From: Thraustochytrium sp. TN22
Lineage: Eukaryota > Sar > Bigyra > Thraustochytrida > Thraustochytriidae
NCBI GenBank assembly: GCA_013306675.1
Contig: JABLUY010000064.1
Span: 1 to 64,000, forward strand
Reading direction: 5' to 3'
DNA: 64,000 bases
Below are positions 29,401-39,210 of the stretch, piece after piece. Both the position numbers and the translations under genes were made by a program. The number at the start of each line of letters is the position of its first letter. The stretch's first letter is position 1. The notes beneath the pieces were generated by a model. That model saw only the letters and a program-made list of their open reading frames with translations, searched no databases and had not been told where the DNA came from.

Positions 29401-32400
29401 GGCGTCTGCGCGGGTGACGGCGGTGGACAGATCCTCGCGCACCTACGACCTCCGCCTCCCGGTTGACGGTGGAACGGAGCGCAAGGTTGACGAATCGCTC
29501 CTCGAGCCGGGTATCGTCCCGGACCTGATTTTGCAGTCCAGCCTGCCGGCGAGCGAGCGCCGGGGCGACGCGTCAGGTCCGGCCCACAAGGCGGCGGGAG
29601 ACCCGGCTGCTAAGTGTTCGAGGGCGCGGCAGGCCAAGCTCGGCAAGTCCTACGCGGAGGCATCTATCTCCCCGACGCCGTCGCGGTCCCAGACCGCGAG
29701 CTCCGTCGACCACCAGAAGCCCTCTCAGACCAGCGCGAGCGACGAGGCGGCCTTGGAAGCGCCCAGCTCGCAGGAGGCATCGCCGCCAGAGGAGGTGGAC
29801 GTCGGCGCAGCATCGATCGAGCTGCACGTGCCGAGCGCCGGGATCTCGGGTTCTGTGCACGAAGACGACGAGGACCAGCGCAACGCCTCCACCTCCGCCT
29901 CTGGGGACGAGGACGACGACGCCATGTCGTACTTTGAGGAGGAGATCGCGCTTCCGCCAAGTCCCTACCGCACTGTAGCCTGCGCACCACCTCCGAGCGC
30001 GCGCCGTGGCGAGCCATGCTCGTGTTGCGGAGAAGGCGGTTCGCGTCCAGGCGATCCGCTCCTTTCGTGCGAGGGCTTGCGCACGTGCCGTGCCCGCGTT
30101 CATGCCACGTGCGTGGGCGCTCGCGAGACGGCGGGCTGGCGTTGCGAGCCTTGTCGCCGAGGCGCCGCCCCTGACGCCCGCTTCTGCGCCCTTTGCCCGC
30201 GCAAGGACGGCGCTCTTATCCCGTACAAGGACAAGGCCTGGCTACACGCGTCTTGCACGTGGTGGAACCCGAAGCTGCACATGCTCGTGGATCCTGACGG
30301 CTACTTTTTGGGCGTCGACCTCGAGCCTAGCACTCCGCGTGCCGACCCTCTGCGGCTTCACCAGGTCCCATGCTCCTACTGCAGCAGGAGGATTGGCGCC
30401 TGCGTATCGTGCCGCGCTCCCGGTTGCGCGTTTGCCATGCATCCGTCATGCGCTGTGCATGGAGGTGCCACGCTCTCACAGCCGCGCTGCGCATTTCATG
30501 TGCAGCGCAGAGCTGTGGAAGGCAACGCCGACGCAGACCAGCTTGAAGTCCGTCACGAGCGCCAGAACCCCGAGACTGAGACCCGCAAGCGTGAGCACCG
30601 CGTAGTTCGCGAGACACGCCTGCTTGAGGAGCGCGAGAAGCCTGGACGCGAGCAGCGCGAGCGGCGCGAGCATGTTGAGCAATTTGAGCAGCATGAGCGT
30701 GGGCAGTGTGAACAGCTCGAGCAGCGTGGAAAGCTCAAGCAGCGTGAACAGCTCGAGCAGCGTGAACAGCTCGAGCAGCGCGAACAGCTCGAGCAGCGCG
30801 AACAGCTCAAGCAGCGTGAAGTCTTCGAGCAGCGTGAGAAGCTCAAACAGCGCGAAGAGCTCAAGCAGCGTGAAGAGCTCGAGCAGCATGAAAAGCTCGA
30901 AGAGCGCGAAAAGCTCAAGCAGGATGAGACGCACGAGCACCAAGAACGCCCGAAGCATAAGCGCGACAAGATGGAAGAAAAACAAGGACAACCACCGGCC
31001 CAGCAAAGCGCTCATACAAAGCACGCAATCAACGATGGCGCAGGACACTCACCATTTCGCGGACCCGCCGTTACGCCTTCGTACGATCAAAGCGCTCCTC
31101 TAAAGATGGGGTCGGCTTCGCGTGCCCGGCAACGACAGGCATTGCAGGTCCTGGAGCTCAACTCGGCGACCGAGGGCATGGAATCACGGCTAGCTTCCAC
31201 AACAAGGCCGGGGAGCTCGAGCGAGAGTCCGGCGCCCAGGCCTGCTGCGGCCAGCACGCTGCACACCTCAACGATTGTGACGTCAAAGGCGCCGCGCGTG
31301 CTGGTCACCCCGCGCGCCTCGAAGAGCTCGTCCTCGTCCTCGCTCTCGAAGGCGCTGCCGCCGGCGCGAGTCACCCCACGAGCCAGTGAGAGCGGATCTT
31401 CATCCTCACAACAGGAGCTGGCCGCCCCGCGACCCTTTGCTGCCCCGGCGAGGCTTCCTACGATTGTCAACACGCCCGAGTCGGCCGACGCCTCGGGCCA
31501 ACCACGCAAGAAGCACCTGAAGCGGAAAAGGAGGAGGACGAAGAAGCAGCAGCCACAACAGCGCATCGAGGATCCTGTCGAGAATGGCGTTGCCAGTGAC
31601 TCCGACGAGGATGAGGATGGAAGCGAAAGTGAGGATGTAATGAGCGTGAGCTCTGCGTCGCCGATCGTGCGCAAGGCCGCCCAGGAGAAGCATCGCAAGG
31701 GTCGGCTCCTCTCCAAGTCCAAGAAGAAGTTCTTCGAGGACGAGGCGGAGGAATCAGGCAGCGCTAGCGAAGACGAAGAGGAGGGACACAGCGATGCGGA
31801 TGAGGATGGCAACCTGCGGGGCTTGATTGACGACAGCTCGCTTCCATCTCAGGCAACGGGCTCGCAGCACCGTCACCGAACGCCAGCTCGGTCTGCGAAT
31901 GTGTACCGGCGCAAGATGATGGAAGACTCGCCGCTCCGCATGTTCGGGCGCGGGCGGATGGCCATGCCGATCCTGTCTGCACACCTGCGCGCCCTGGAGG
32001 ATCGAGAGAGTGGCGCCGGAGCGTCGTCGCCACGATCGCCCCTTCGTGCTGCCCCGCCGGCGTCGCCCGCGTCTCCATCCCAGTCGGGCGAGGAGGACGA
32101 GAACGCGAATGACGATGATGGTGATGAGGAGGAAGACGAGGAGGAAAGCGGTTCTGCGTGCAGGAAGGAAAGGACAACAAGCAAGCAAGAGCAGCAGAAG
32201 AAGAAGAAGAAGCGCAAGGTGCTTGAGGACACGCAATCGCAAGACTTCGTGGCTGCCAGCAGCACGATCAAGGCTAAGCCTGCTGCGTGGCGCAAGGTGC
32301 TTCAGGACACACAGTCGCAGGAGTTCGTAATCGCCAGCAACCCGCGTGGGCCAGGCGCGTCGAACGACGTTGAAGCAGTGGACTTGACGCAGGACCCCGT

Positions 32401-33424
32401 TGCAAGCACAGCGCCGCCCTTGGCGATTGCGGCACCGGCGAGCGCAGTCGCGCATAACTCTGCGAAGGGTGCTCACGAGGCGAGCGAGCTTGGCCGAGCT
32501 GCAGAGGCGGCGCCTGTGGCGACCAGGGCACCTTGGGAGCAAACTGCGCCGGCGAGCAAAGCCACCAGCTCGACGAGGGAGCCGGGCGAATCGAGCAGAC
32601 CTGCAAAAGCCGCACCCGAAGCCGAAGCCGCAGGTGCTTCTTCAGGCGCAGACCGAGCGCATGCTGCGGCGCCGGCGGCGTTTCGGGTGTGGGCGGATGC
32701 GCACGCGAGCGGGTCGCTCATGACGGAAGTGTGCCGGCGGATGCGGCACGGGCGCAGGTTCGACGTGGAGATGGTGCGCAGCTTCCCTTTGCAAGGTTTT
32801 GACTTCGTGCTGAGCTCGCGCGTGGGTGTTTGCGTGGTGTCGCAGCGGCGGCTGATGAAGCTGGCGATGATGCCGCCCATCGGCGCGAACCGGACGGTCG
32901 GCGCGGCTGGGCGGCCGCCCACCGGGCTGCACGAGCTGCTGAACAAGGCCGCGCTGCTGTACGCGCAGCCGCTGCTGATCGTGCAGCACGACGAGAAGGA
33001 GGGCGTGGACCTGCAGCTGCACCCGGAGGATGCGTACGCGGAGAGCTTCATGCAGGCGTATCTGACGGCGCAGACGTGGGGTCGCGCGCAGGTGCTGCTG
33101 AGCTCGTCGGTGGATGAAACACTGGGTATTTTGCGGCATGTGTGCGAGACGGAGGAGCGGGACGGGACGAGTCTGCGTGCGCTTGGCGTGCACGGAGAGA
33201 CGACGGCCCGCGAGGAGCATGTGCAGGTGCTGCACTTTCTTCTGACGCTTCGCAGTGTGAGCCTGGTGACGGCGCACCGCATCGTGCGTGAAAACGCGGG
33301 GCGGTCGCTGCTGGAGGTTCTGGAGACGCTCAAGGCGAGGGAACTGGTGGCGCAGGTGCCGGGCTTGTCTGTGGACATTGCAGGGCTCATTGTGACATGG
33401 CTGGTCCGACGAACACAAGAGTAA
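26045..33424 (+). CDS. FANCM: FANCM/Mph1-type DNA translocase with inserted Tudor-like, PHD and extended-PHD domains
   Basis: A 2459-residue protein in one frame. The superfamily 2 helicase core has LPTGLGKTFIAAV (Walker A, near 293), APTKPLVSQQ, DEAH (near 395), LSATPG, and a C-terminal helicase lobe with IIFAHSRITVAGL (near 635) and GEEGLDIGSVDLI through RFGRAGRKRSG (about 758-790). This is the FANCM/Mph1/Hef signature, so it should remodel forks, D-loops and crosslink lesions in the nucleus. Further on come a Tudor-like stretch (about 1095-1155, FAVGDQVTVRPRKGPGPY), a PHD finger from Cys1325 and an extended PHD (about 1380-1487, with KAWLHASCTWW and MHPSCAVHGG), then a Gln/Arg/Glu/Leu hexad array (about 1500-1650). 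Two KVL-E/Q-DTQSQ motifs lie near 2057 and 2084. The C-terminus (about 2212-2459) is a degenerate ERCC4-type nuclease plus helix-hairpin-helix region, as in FANCM. Human FANCM (about 2048 residues) has the two ends but no PHD module. Confidence 0.93.
30700..30950 (+). repeat. 18-bp minisatellite encoding a Glu-Gln-Leu-Lys/Glu-Gln-Arg hexad array
   Basis: Near-repeats of an 18-bp unit such as gaacagctcgagcagcgt lie within the FANCM gene and encode repeated EQLEQR/EKLKQR hexads. A six-residue period does not give a stable heptad coiled coil; the alternating acidic and basic residues resemble single alpha-helix spacers. Confidence 0.8.
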
Positions 33425-33620
33425 GCCTGACCTGACTGACTGTAGGCTAAAGCTTGGCCATTGTAGCGTAGCAAAGCTTCGAAAAGATCATTGGTTATCA
33501 TTCATTTGTGTGCATGAATAACTGGTACATTTATCGGATAGGAGGAAACGGGCGGAGGCGACACAAGAGAGCCTGTGGAGGGGAACGAGCGGACGCACGC
33601 GTGCGCACGCACGCACTCGA
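33425..33620. other. Convergent 3' spacer (FANCM / homoserine O-acetyltransferase)
   Basis: 196 bp between convergent stops, AT-richer than the genes on either side. Nothing else is seen in it. Confidence 0.5.
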
Positions 33621-34952
33621 TTAGTGCTCAAAGAGGTCCTTGACGAGGCGCTGTACAGAGTCCACGCCGCCGACATCCTCCTGATGGCCAAGGAAGGAGC
33701 GCAGGCGGATGTTGATGGGCTGAGCCTCGTTCTCGATGAGGAAGGCGTCGTGGCCGAACTTGGAGTCGATGACCTCAAAGTGCACGGGGACGTTGCGCTG
33801 GCCAAGCACGCGGGCGAGGCGCTCGTGGTCCTGGGCGGGCGTGAGGCGGTCGGTGCTGTAGGAGAGCAGCATGCCGGCCTTGTCAGTGGGGATGCGCGCA
33901 GCGCCGGCCTCAAAGGAGCCGACGTTCTGGCCGATGTCCATGAGGTCCATGCTCTGGGAGAGCAGGAGGTAGCAGTTGGCGTCGTAGTTGACCTGGTGCG
34001 TGAACTTGAGGCCCTGGTGCTGCAGGTAGCGCTCGACCTCGAAGGAGACCTCGCCGGACTGCTCGAGCACGCTGGGGTACCAGTCGAAGCGCTCGTCGAA
34101 CTCCTTGGGCGAGCGGTAGCAGATGGTGCCGAACATGCGCGCGATGCGCATGCCGTCCTTGGGGTTCTCCTCGTAGTGGCCATTCTTGAAGTCCGGGTCC
34201 ATGCGAACGGCCTGGCGCTGCACGGAGCGCAGGGCGACGGTGCCGGGCGAGGTGTGGGCCGTGGAGGCGATGGCGGCGAAGCGCTCGTACATTTCGGGAA
34301 AGTTGGCGACGAACTGAATCACCTGCATCCCGCCCATGGAACCGCCGACGACGGCGAAGACCTTGTCAACGCCGAGCTCGTCGAGCAGACGCTTCTGCAG
34401 AAGCGCCTGGTCGCGAGGCGTGATGAGCGGGAACTCGGAGCGGAAGGGCGGTTGGCCCGGCGCGCGCGGCGTGAGGGGCGAGGTGGAGCCAAAGGGCGAG
34501 CCCATGGGCGCGCCGACAATAACCTGGAACTCGTCGAGGTCGATGCCGAACTCGGGCCCGTGGCCCACGGTGCGGCGCCACCAGCCGCGGTGCTCCTTGC
34601 CGTCGTCCGGGTCCATGCCATCGACGGCGTGCACGCTGTTGCTCATGGACGGGCACAGCAGAATCTTGCGCCCGTTCGGGTTGCCCATGACGGCATACTT
34701 GATGCGGATGGACTCGGCCGGCAGCACCACGCCGCTCGAGAGCTCGAGGTCCTTGTTGGAGAAGAGCGTGTCCACGCGCACGTCCACCGGCACGCCCAGC
34801 TCCGGCTGCAGCGCCGCCACCGAGTGCACGGGCCTGCCGCGCCGCCGCGTCTGCGTCTGCGCCTGCTGTGCCGTCGCCCTCGTCGTCGACGCCAGCGTCC
34901 GCCTTGCCAGCGCCGCGCGCACCGGCGCCGCCACGCGCGCCGCCTTCATCAT
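33621..34952 (-). CDS. MET2: Homoserine O-acetyltransferase, probably mitochondrial
   Basis: A 443-residue alpha/beta-hydrolase that would transfer an acetyl group from acetyl-CoA to L-homoserine, the entry to methionine synthesis by transsulfuration or direct sulfhydrylation. It carries the family's VVGGSMGGMQ nucleophile elbow (Ser205), with Asp368 (YSTDRLTP) and His401 (KFGHDAFL) completing the triad. HRGWWRRTVGHGPEFGID and PMGSPFGSTSP are also typical of MetX/Met2. The ATG at 34952 gives an N-terminus MMKAARVAAPVRAALARRTL, rich in Arg/Ala and free of acidic residues, which looks like a mitochondrial presequence. The frame runs upstream to 35264 only through Gly/Arg/Gln codons of a CCCG/CCTG microsatellite, so that extension is not believed. 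It converges on the FANCM gene. Confidence 0.93.
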   Translation of the reverse strand: MMKAARVAAPVRAALARRTLASTTRATAQQAQTQTRRRGRPVHSVAALQPELGVPVDVRVDTLFSNKDLELSSGVVLPAESIRIKYAVMGNPNGRKILLCPSMSNSVHAVDGMDPDDGKEHRGWWRRTVGHGPEFGIDLDEFQVIVGAPMGSPFGSTSPLTPRAPGQPPFRSEFPLITPRDQALLQKRLLDELGVDKVFAVVGGSMGGMQVIQFVANFPEMYERFAAIASTAHTSPGTVALRSVQRQAVRMDPDFKNGHYEENPKDGMRIARMFGTICYRSPKEFDERFDWYPSVLEQSGEVSFEVERYLQHQGLKFTHQVNYDANCYLLLSQSMDLMDIGQNVGSFEAGAARIPTDKAGMLLSYSTDRLTPAQDHERLARVLGQRNVPVHFEVIDSKFGHDAFLIENEAQPINIRLRSFLGHQEDVGGVDSVQRLVKDLFEH

Positions 34953-34997
34953 GCTGCCTGCTGCTGCTTCGCGCGCTCCCTGACTAGTAGAGTAGCC

Positions 34998-35060
34998 TCG
35001 CCCGCCCGCCCGCCCGCCCGCCCGCCCGCCCGCCCGCCCGCCCGCCTGCCTGCCCGCCCG

Positions 35061-35104
<44 letters not shown>
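34998..35104. repeat. CCCG array merging into a CCTG array
   Basis: About ten to twelve CCCG units followed by about ten CCTG units, immediately upstream of the MET2 start. It looks like a CCCG/CCTG microsatellite with a sequence switch part-way. Confidence 0.9.
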
Positions 35105-37200
35105 CCGTGGGCGCGGGTGAGGCACGGCGAGGGCGCGGCGCTTGAAGGTCTGCCCGCCCGCGCGCCCGCTGCGGCCGGCCACGGGCGCCAGTGCGTGGCA
35201 CGGCTGGGGTCACGGCGGCGGCGTTGACTTCCGCAGCGCCTTTGGTGACGTTGCCGCCGCCCACCTTGGCCGCCGCACGAAAACTCCGGCGCGTCGCGAA
35301 CCCGCCGTCCGCAAGAGCGTAGAGACTCTGTCTGCTGCAGTGGCGGGAAGGAGCAAGGACCGCGGCCGCGCTGCCCGCGCTGCAGTGAAGCTCGGCCGAC
35401 GCGGCGCCGGCGACGCGCAGCAGCCGCAGGCCAGAGCGTCGCGACGCCGCCGCCGCTCCGTGCGGCGCCGGGCTCAGGGCCAGTCACCTGGCTGGCACTG
35501 GGATGATGACGCGGGGACAGGGTGTGTGTGCTACGTGTGGTGATGGTAGAGCCCACCCATGACCACTGTAGTTAAGTTAAGTTAGCCCTGTTACACCTTC
35601 AAGTTGAAAGAAACAAAGATAACTGACCGTCCCGTCTTGCAGTGGTTTGTCACGGTGCAGTGGCGGTGGCGGAAGGCGGCGCGCTGGCCGTGGCCGTCAC
35701 CTGCATCGCATCACTTTCACAGGCTCGCCATGGTAGAAACCGATACACGGGCGCCGCCGGCACTGCACGGTTCGGGCGCGTTCGGGCCTGGGACGCGCTG
35801 TACCAGGCCGTGCCAGTGCCGCGGCTTTCCTTTTGCCAGCGAATGAAGTTCACCAGCCACCCAGGGCTGTGACAGCACTGCGACTGTGCGACAGCAGCAA
35901 CCGGCGCGGGACAGGGGGCGAGGGTCCCGTGACGTTTGCGGCGGGGTTCTGCGACGAGACGCAGGGAGTGGGTGGGTGTAGTGGGCGGTGTGCGCGGGGG
36001 GTGCGCGGTATGTTCCGAGGAGGGTGGCGCTCAGCGCACCCTCGCTGTCCGAGTCAGCGCCTGTCAGCGACGCGCGGTCAGCGACCGTCCATGCACGCTG
36101 TGGACTGCGATGCGAATTCGCGTACGTCATTGCCGATGACTGAATCGCGCCTGCTTGCCACCAAAGGCCTGGATGTCACTGGCTGGCCCTGCCAAGCCGC
36201 GCTGCGGCTACTGCCAATGGCCGGCCTTGGCCGTGGCCGCCAGGCCACCGGCGCCGAGAAGGTTCTAGTGGCCTTCGCCTTGTCGAACTTGGTTGATGAA
36301 GCTTTTCCCAGTGCGACGGTCCACAAGGCCGGAGGGTCCGGTTCTCCCTCGAGCTCGTTCAGCCGGAGCGTAGAGTAGAAGAGGCGAGGTCTGCACCAGC
36401 TTTGCTTGCAATGTTGGCTTCGTTGGCTTCGTTGCTCATGCCGTGGCCATGGTCGTCGTCCGCTTTCCGTCCGCCGGAGGCAGACCCGGTCCCTTGCCAT
36501 GATGCTGTGACTTGCTGCCGCCACCACCCGGCCACCGCCCGCTACGAGGCTGTGGGGGCTTCCTTGGACAAGCACCTGGCCAACGAACTCGTGCCCAGGG
36601 CGAGTCCGGCACCGCTGGCCGCTCGCGGTCTCGGCGTCATGAGGCCAGCGGCGGCGTGACGCGGCGCCGAGCCGAGCGGCCTGGCCATGGCACGCAGGCA
36701 CACTGCCACCACACCCTCTCGGGTAATCCGGAGAGCACCGACGAGGACAAACGCCACTGGCGGGCCAGACTGCCTATTTAATCGAGAGCAGCAAGCCTGA
36801 TGAGCCTTGCCCGGGAGTCGTCATCCGGCCTGGGCCCAGCTAGGCCTAGCAGCGGCGAGGCAGAGACGGATGAGCGGAAGGATGCAGTGACGACAGAGCG
36901 GCGAGGCGAGGCTAGTCGAATCGAGGATTCAGAGGCGCACCCGGGCCACTGGCAGAGAGACCCGTGGAGCAGCGCCACTGCCGAAATGTGCGGTTAACTT
37001 TGCTACCAGCCACTACCTTACTACGATGAGGCTCCCTTCTCGGGCTCGGCGCGAGCGGGTCGGCGCCCGTCTGCGCGCCCGCCGGCCTCGATGGTCGCGT
37101 GCCTGCGCGCGCTCGACGGCAGCCAGCAGCAGACCCAGATCGAACGCAGCGACTCGGAGCGAGTGAGTGAGCGAGCGAGAGACTCGAGCACAGTTCGTTG

Positions 37201-37226
37201 AGAGAGAGAGAGAGAGAGAGAGAGAG
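37201..37226. repeat. AG dinucleotide repeat
   Basis: Thirteen uninterrupted AG units about 125 bp upstream of the EDR2_C gene start. Confidence 0.9.
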
Positions 37227-37352
37227 GCAGCTACTAGAGAGCTCGTAGCTTGCTCTAGAGCACAAGCGAGCGACCGTCAGAGCTGGGCCCGTGTTCCACT
37301 TTAAAGTCGTCCATTCCCTCAACCGGCGCCGCGCTGCAGCAGTCAGTAGCCA

Positions 37353-38429
37353 ATGTCCTCCACTACCACGACCATGTCGAGCACGACGTCGACGACGCGT
37401 GCGACGTCGCGGCTGGGCAGGAAGCGGCGCTCGCGCGAGGTGAGCCCGGCGCGCATGATGCCGCCGCCGCATCTGGACGCCAAGGAGGCGGCTGTGGTGA
37501 GCCCGATGCCGGCCGGCGCGGTCCCGGTGAAGAAGGCAGCGCCTGAGGCGATCAAGCCGGCAGCGGCTTCGGCGAGCGACAAGACGGAGGACTTCAAGGA
37601 GTGGACGATGCACCTGCCGAATTACGTGGACTTTGACGAGGCGGGGAAGAAGAGCGCCGAGGCGCTCCGCAACACCATCATGAAGCCGCCGAGCAGCGAC
37701 TTCATGGTGCGCGACATTGGCTACCTCGAGGGCACGAAGAAGACGCTCAAGGCGCCGAAGCGGCCATCGCCGGAGTCCGTGTACCACATCGTGGGCGTGA
37801 ACGTGTTTCGCGCGCACAGGTCGCTCGCGCACGTGGCGAGCAAGGTGGAGCATCTCAAGCAGTACATCGCCTCGCACGTGCACCCGGACTCTGGGCGCGA
37901 CGAGATGCCGGAGTTCCTGGTGATCACGTGGATGTTCAAGTCCACCTTCAAGCACGAGCACACGTGCGTCGTGCACCTGTTCCAGCGATCGCAGCACTAC
38001 AACGTGGGCGACTCGCCGGGCTTCGACAGCGCCTTTGAGCAGTTCGTGCGTGGCGATGAGACGCAGCGCAAGGCCAAGCTCAAGTTCGAGTTCAAACTGC
38101 GCGAGGCGCCCGGGCCGCTGCGCAAGAGCGTTAAGATGCTGGGCGGCGAGCGGCCGGTGCTCATCGCCAAGGCCATCGGCACGCAGTACTTTCAGGGCCC
38201 GAACTACTACGAGATCGATCAGGACGTGGGCTCCAGCTACGTGGCGTCCATGCTGAACTCGACTATTCTCAAGGCGAGTGGCAAGCTGGTGGTCGACACG
38301 ACCTGGCTTGTCGAGGCGCAGGAGGAGCACGAGCTGCCGGAGCTGCTGCTCGGCACAGTGCGGTGGAACTACGTCAGCCTCGGTGACGTTTGCATCGAGC
38401 TGGACAAGGAGTACAAGCCGAAGAAGTAA
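37353..38429 (+). CDS. Stand-alone EDR2_C (DUF1336) domain protein
   Basis: A 358-residue protein whose residues about 110-358 match the C-terminal domain of plant ENHANCED DISEASE RESISTANCE 2. Visible features are DFMVRDIGYLEGTKK, VYHIVGVNVFRAHRSLAHVA, PEFLVITWMF, GDSPGFDSAFEQFVRGDE, KARPVLI-type segment (GGERPVLIAKAIGTQYFQG), YYEIDQDVGSSYVASML, and closing LPELLLGTVRWNYVSL. Plant EDR2 also has PH and START domains and acts at endomembranes with phosphoinositides; neither is present here. The first 75 residues are Thr/Ser-rich then basic and Ala/Pro-rich, probably disordered. Single-domain EDR2_C proteins exist in many protists and their function is unknown. The first in-frame ATG was taken as the start. 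Confidence 0.88.
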   Translation: MSSTTTTMSSTTSTTRATSRLGRKRRSREVSPARMMPPPHLDAKEAAVVSPMPAGAVPVKKAAPEAIKPAAASASDKTEDFKEWTMHLPNYVDFDEAGKKSAEALRNTIMKPPSSDFMVRDIGYLEGTKKTLKAPKRPSPESVYHIVGVNVFRAHRSLAHVASKVEHLKQYIASHVHPDSGRDEMPEFLVITWMFKSTFKHEHTCVVHLFQRSQHYNVGDSPGFDSAFEQFVRGDETQRKAKLKFEFKLREAPGPLRKSVKMLGGERPVLIAKAIGTQYFQGPNYYEIDQDVGSSYVASMLNSTILKASGKLVVDTTWLVEAQEEHELPELLLGTVRWNYVSLGDVCIELDKEYKPKK

Positions 38430-39210
38430 AGCAAAGAAGCAAAGCATTGCAAAAAGCGGAGTGAATGAAGCTCGTAGCTCTAACTTAAGTTCGCTGTATA
38501 CACTTTTTCCCCTTTTTCTTGAGCCCCCGTTCGATGTGTCGAATTTGTGCTCCTGCTTTTTCGATGGCGAAGGCGCCGGCGAAGGCATCCAGCAGAAACC
38601 AGCAACAGAAGGCAGCAGAAGGCGATTGGATCGTTCGCATCGTACAGGTACGCACTCTACCTCTCTAAAGCTAGCAAGCAAGCTAGTAGCTACTAGCTAG
38701 CTAGCTTAGAGGTACGCGCTCTGGGCCTAGCAGCTGCCAGCTGCTGGCATGCGTAGAAAACAGCGTTGCACCTTCCTTTTGCGCCGCCTGTTCGAGTTTA
38801 AAAAAACCTGCGTTCCACCTTTCCCCTCACCCGCGAAGTAACGATGAGCACACGCGCTGCGCACATCAGTGTCGAAGACAAGACAGCAACGTTGCACTTT
38901 TTCTCAGAGTCAAAAAAAAAAAAGGTTCTCCTCAGTCAATCTACATTGCACATTTCCACCCTCACGCACAGCGAGGTTTCAAAGCTCGTGAAACAGCCAA
39001 AGGCGATGCTACCAAAACTAAAAAGAGCTTTCGTATTCTCTCTCATCATCACATTCTCTCTCATGCAAAAGGTGGCCCTCTGTACATCCCCAGTGCTTTC
39101 ATGTCGGGGGCTCTGGACGGGCAGCGCACGGGCCGCAGCGTCCCAGACGGATTTTGGCGGGGGGTTTGATATTGACATGCGGACGGAAGGCAAGAGGACC
39201 TGTCGTCCGT
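38430..39210. other. Convergent intergenic region with CTAG tract
   Basis: 781 bp between the stops of the EDR2_C gene (+) and the heat-shock factor gene (-). It is lower in GC than the genes, contains oligo-A/T runs (for example near 38916-38926) and a CTAG-rich tract at 38668-38706. No gene is seen. Confidence 0.5.
38668..38706. repeat. CTAG-rich tract
   Basis: Overlapping ctagc/agctag units in the 3' spacer after the EDR2_C gene. Confidence 0.7.

Larger units (their letters stand above)
34953..37352. promoter_or_regulatory. Divergent intergenic region (MET2 / EDR2_C gene)
   Basis: 2.4 kb between two divergent starts. The MET2 side carries the CCCG/CCTG array (34998-35104). About 35520-36980 is lower in GC than the flanks, but its open frames (for example 35833-36378 on +) show no recognisable protein. 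The EDR2_C side has an AG dinucleotide run at 37201-37226. No gene is supported inside it. Confidence 0.45.

Noticed and set aside
34953-35264. Upstream extension of the MET2 frame with a Gly/Arg/Ala/Gln repeat
   Set aside because: It is translation of the CCCG/CCTG microsatellite. The inner ATG gives a normal-length enzyme with a plausible mitochondrial presequence.
35833-36378. A 181-codon + strand frame between MET2 and the EDR2_C gene
   Set aside because: No conserved motif and no protein-like periodicity. It is comparable to random frames in this composition.
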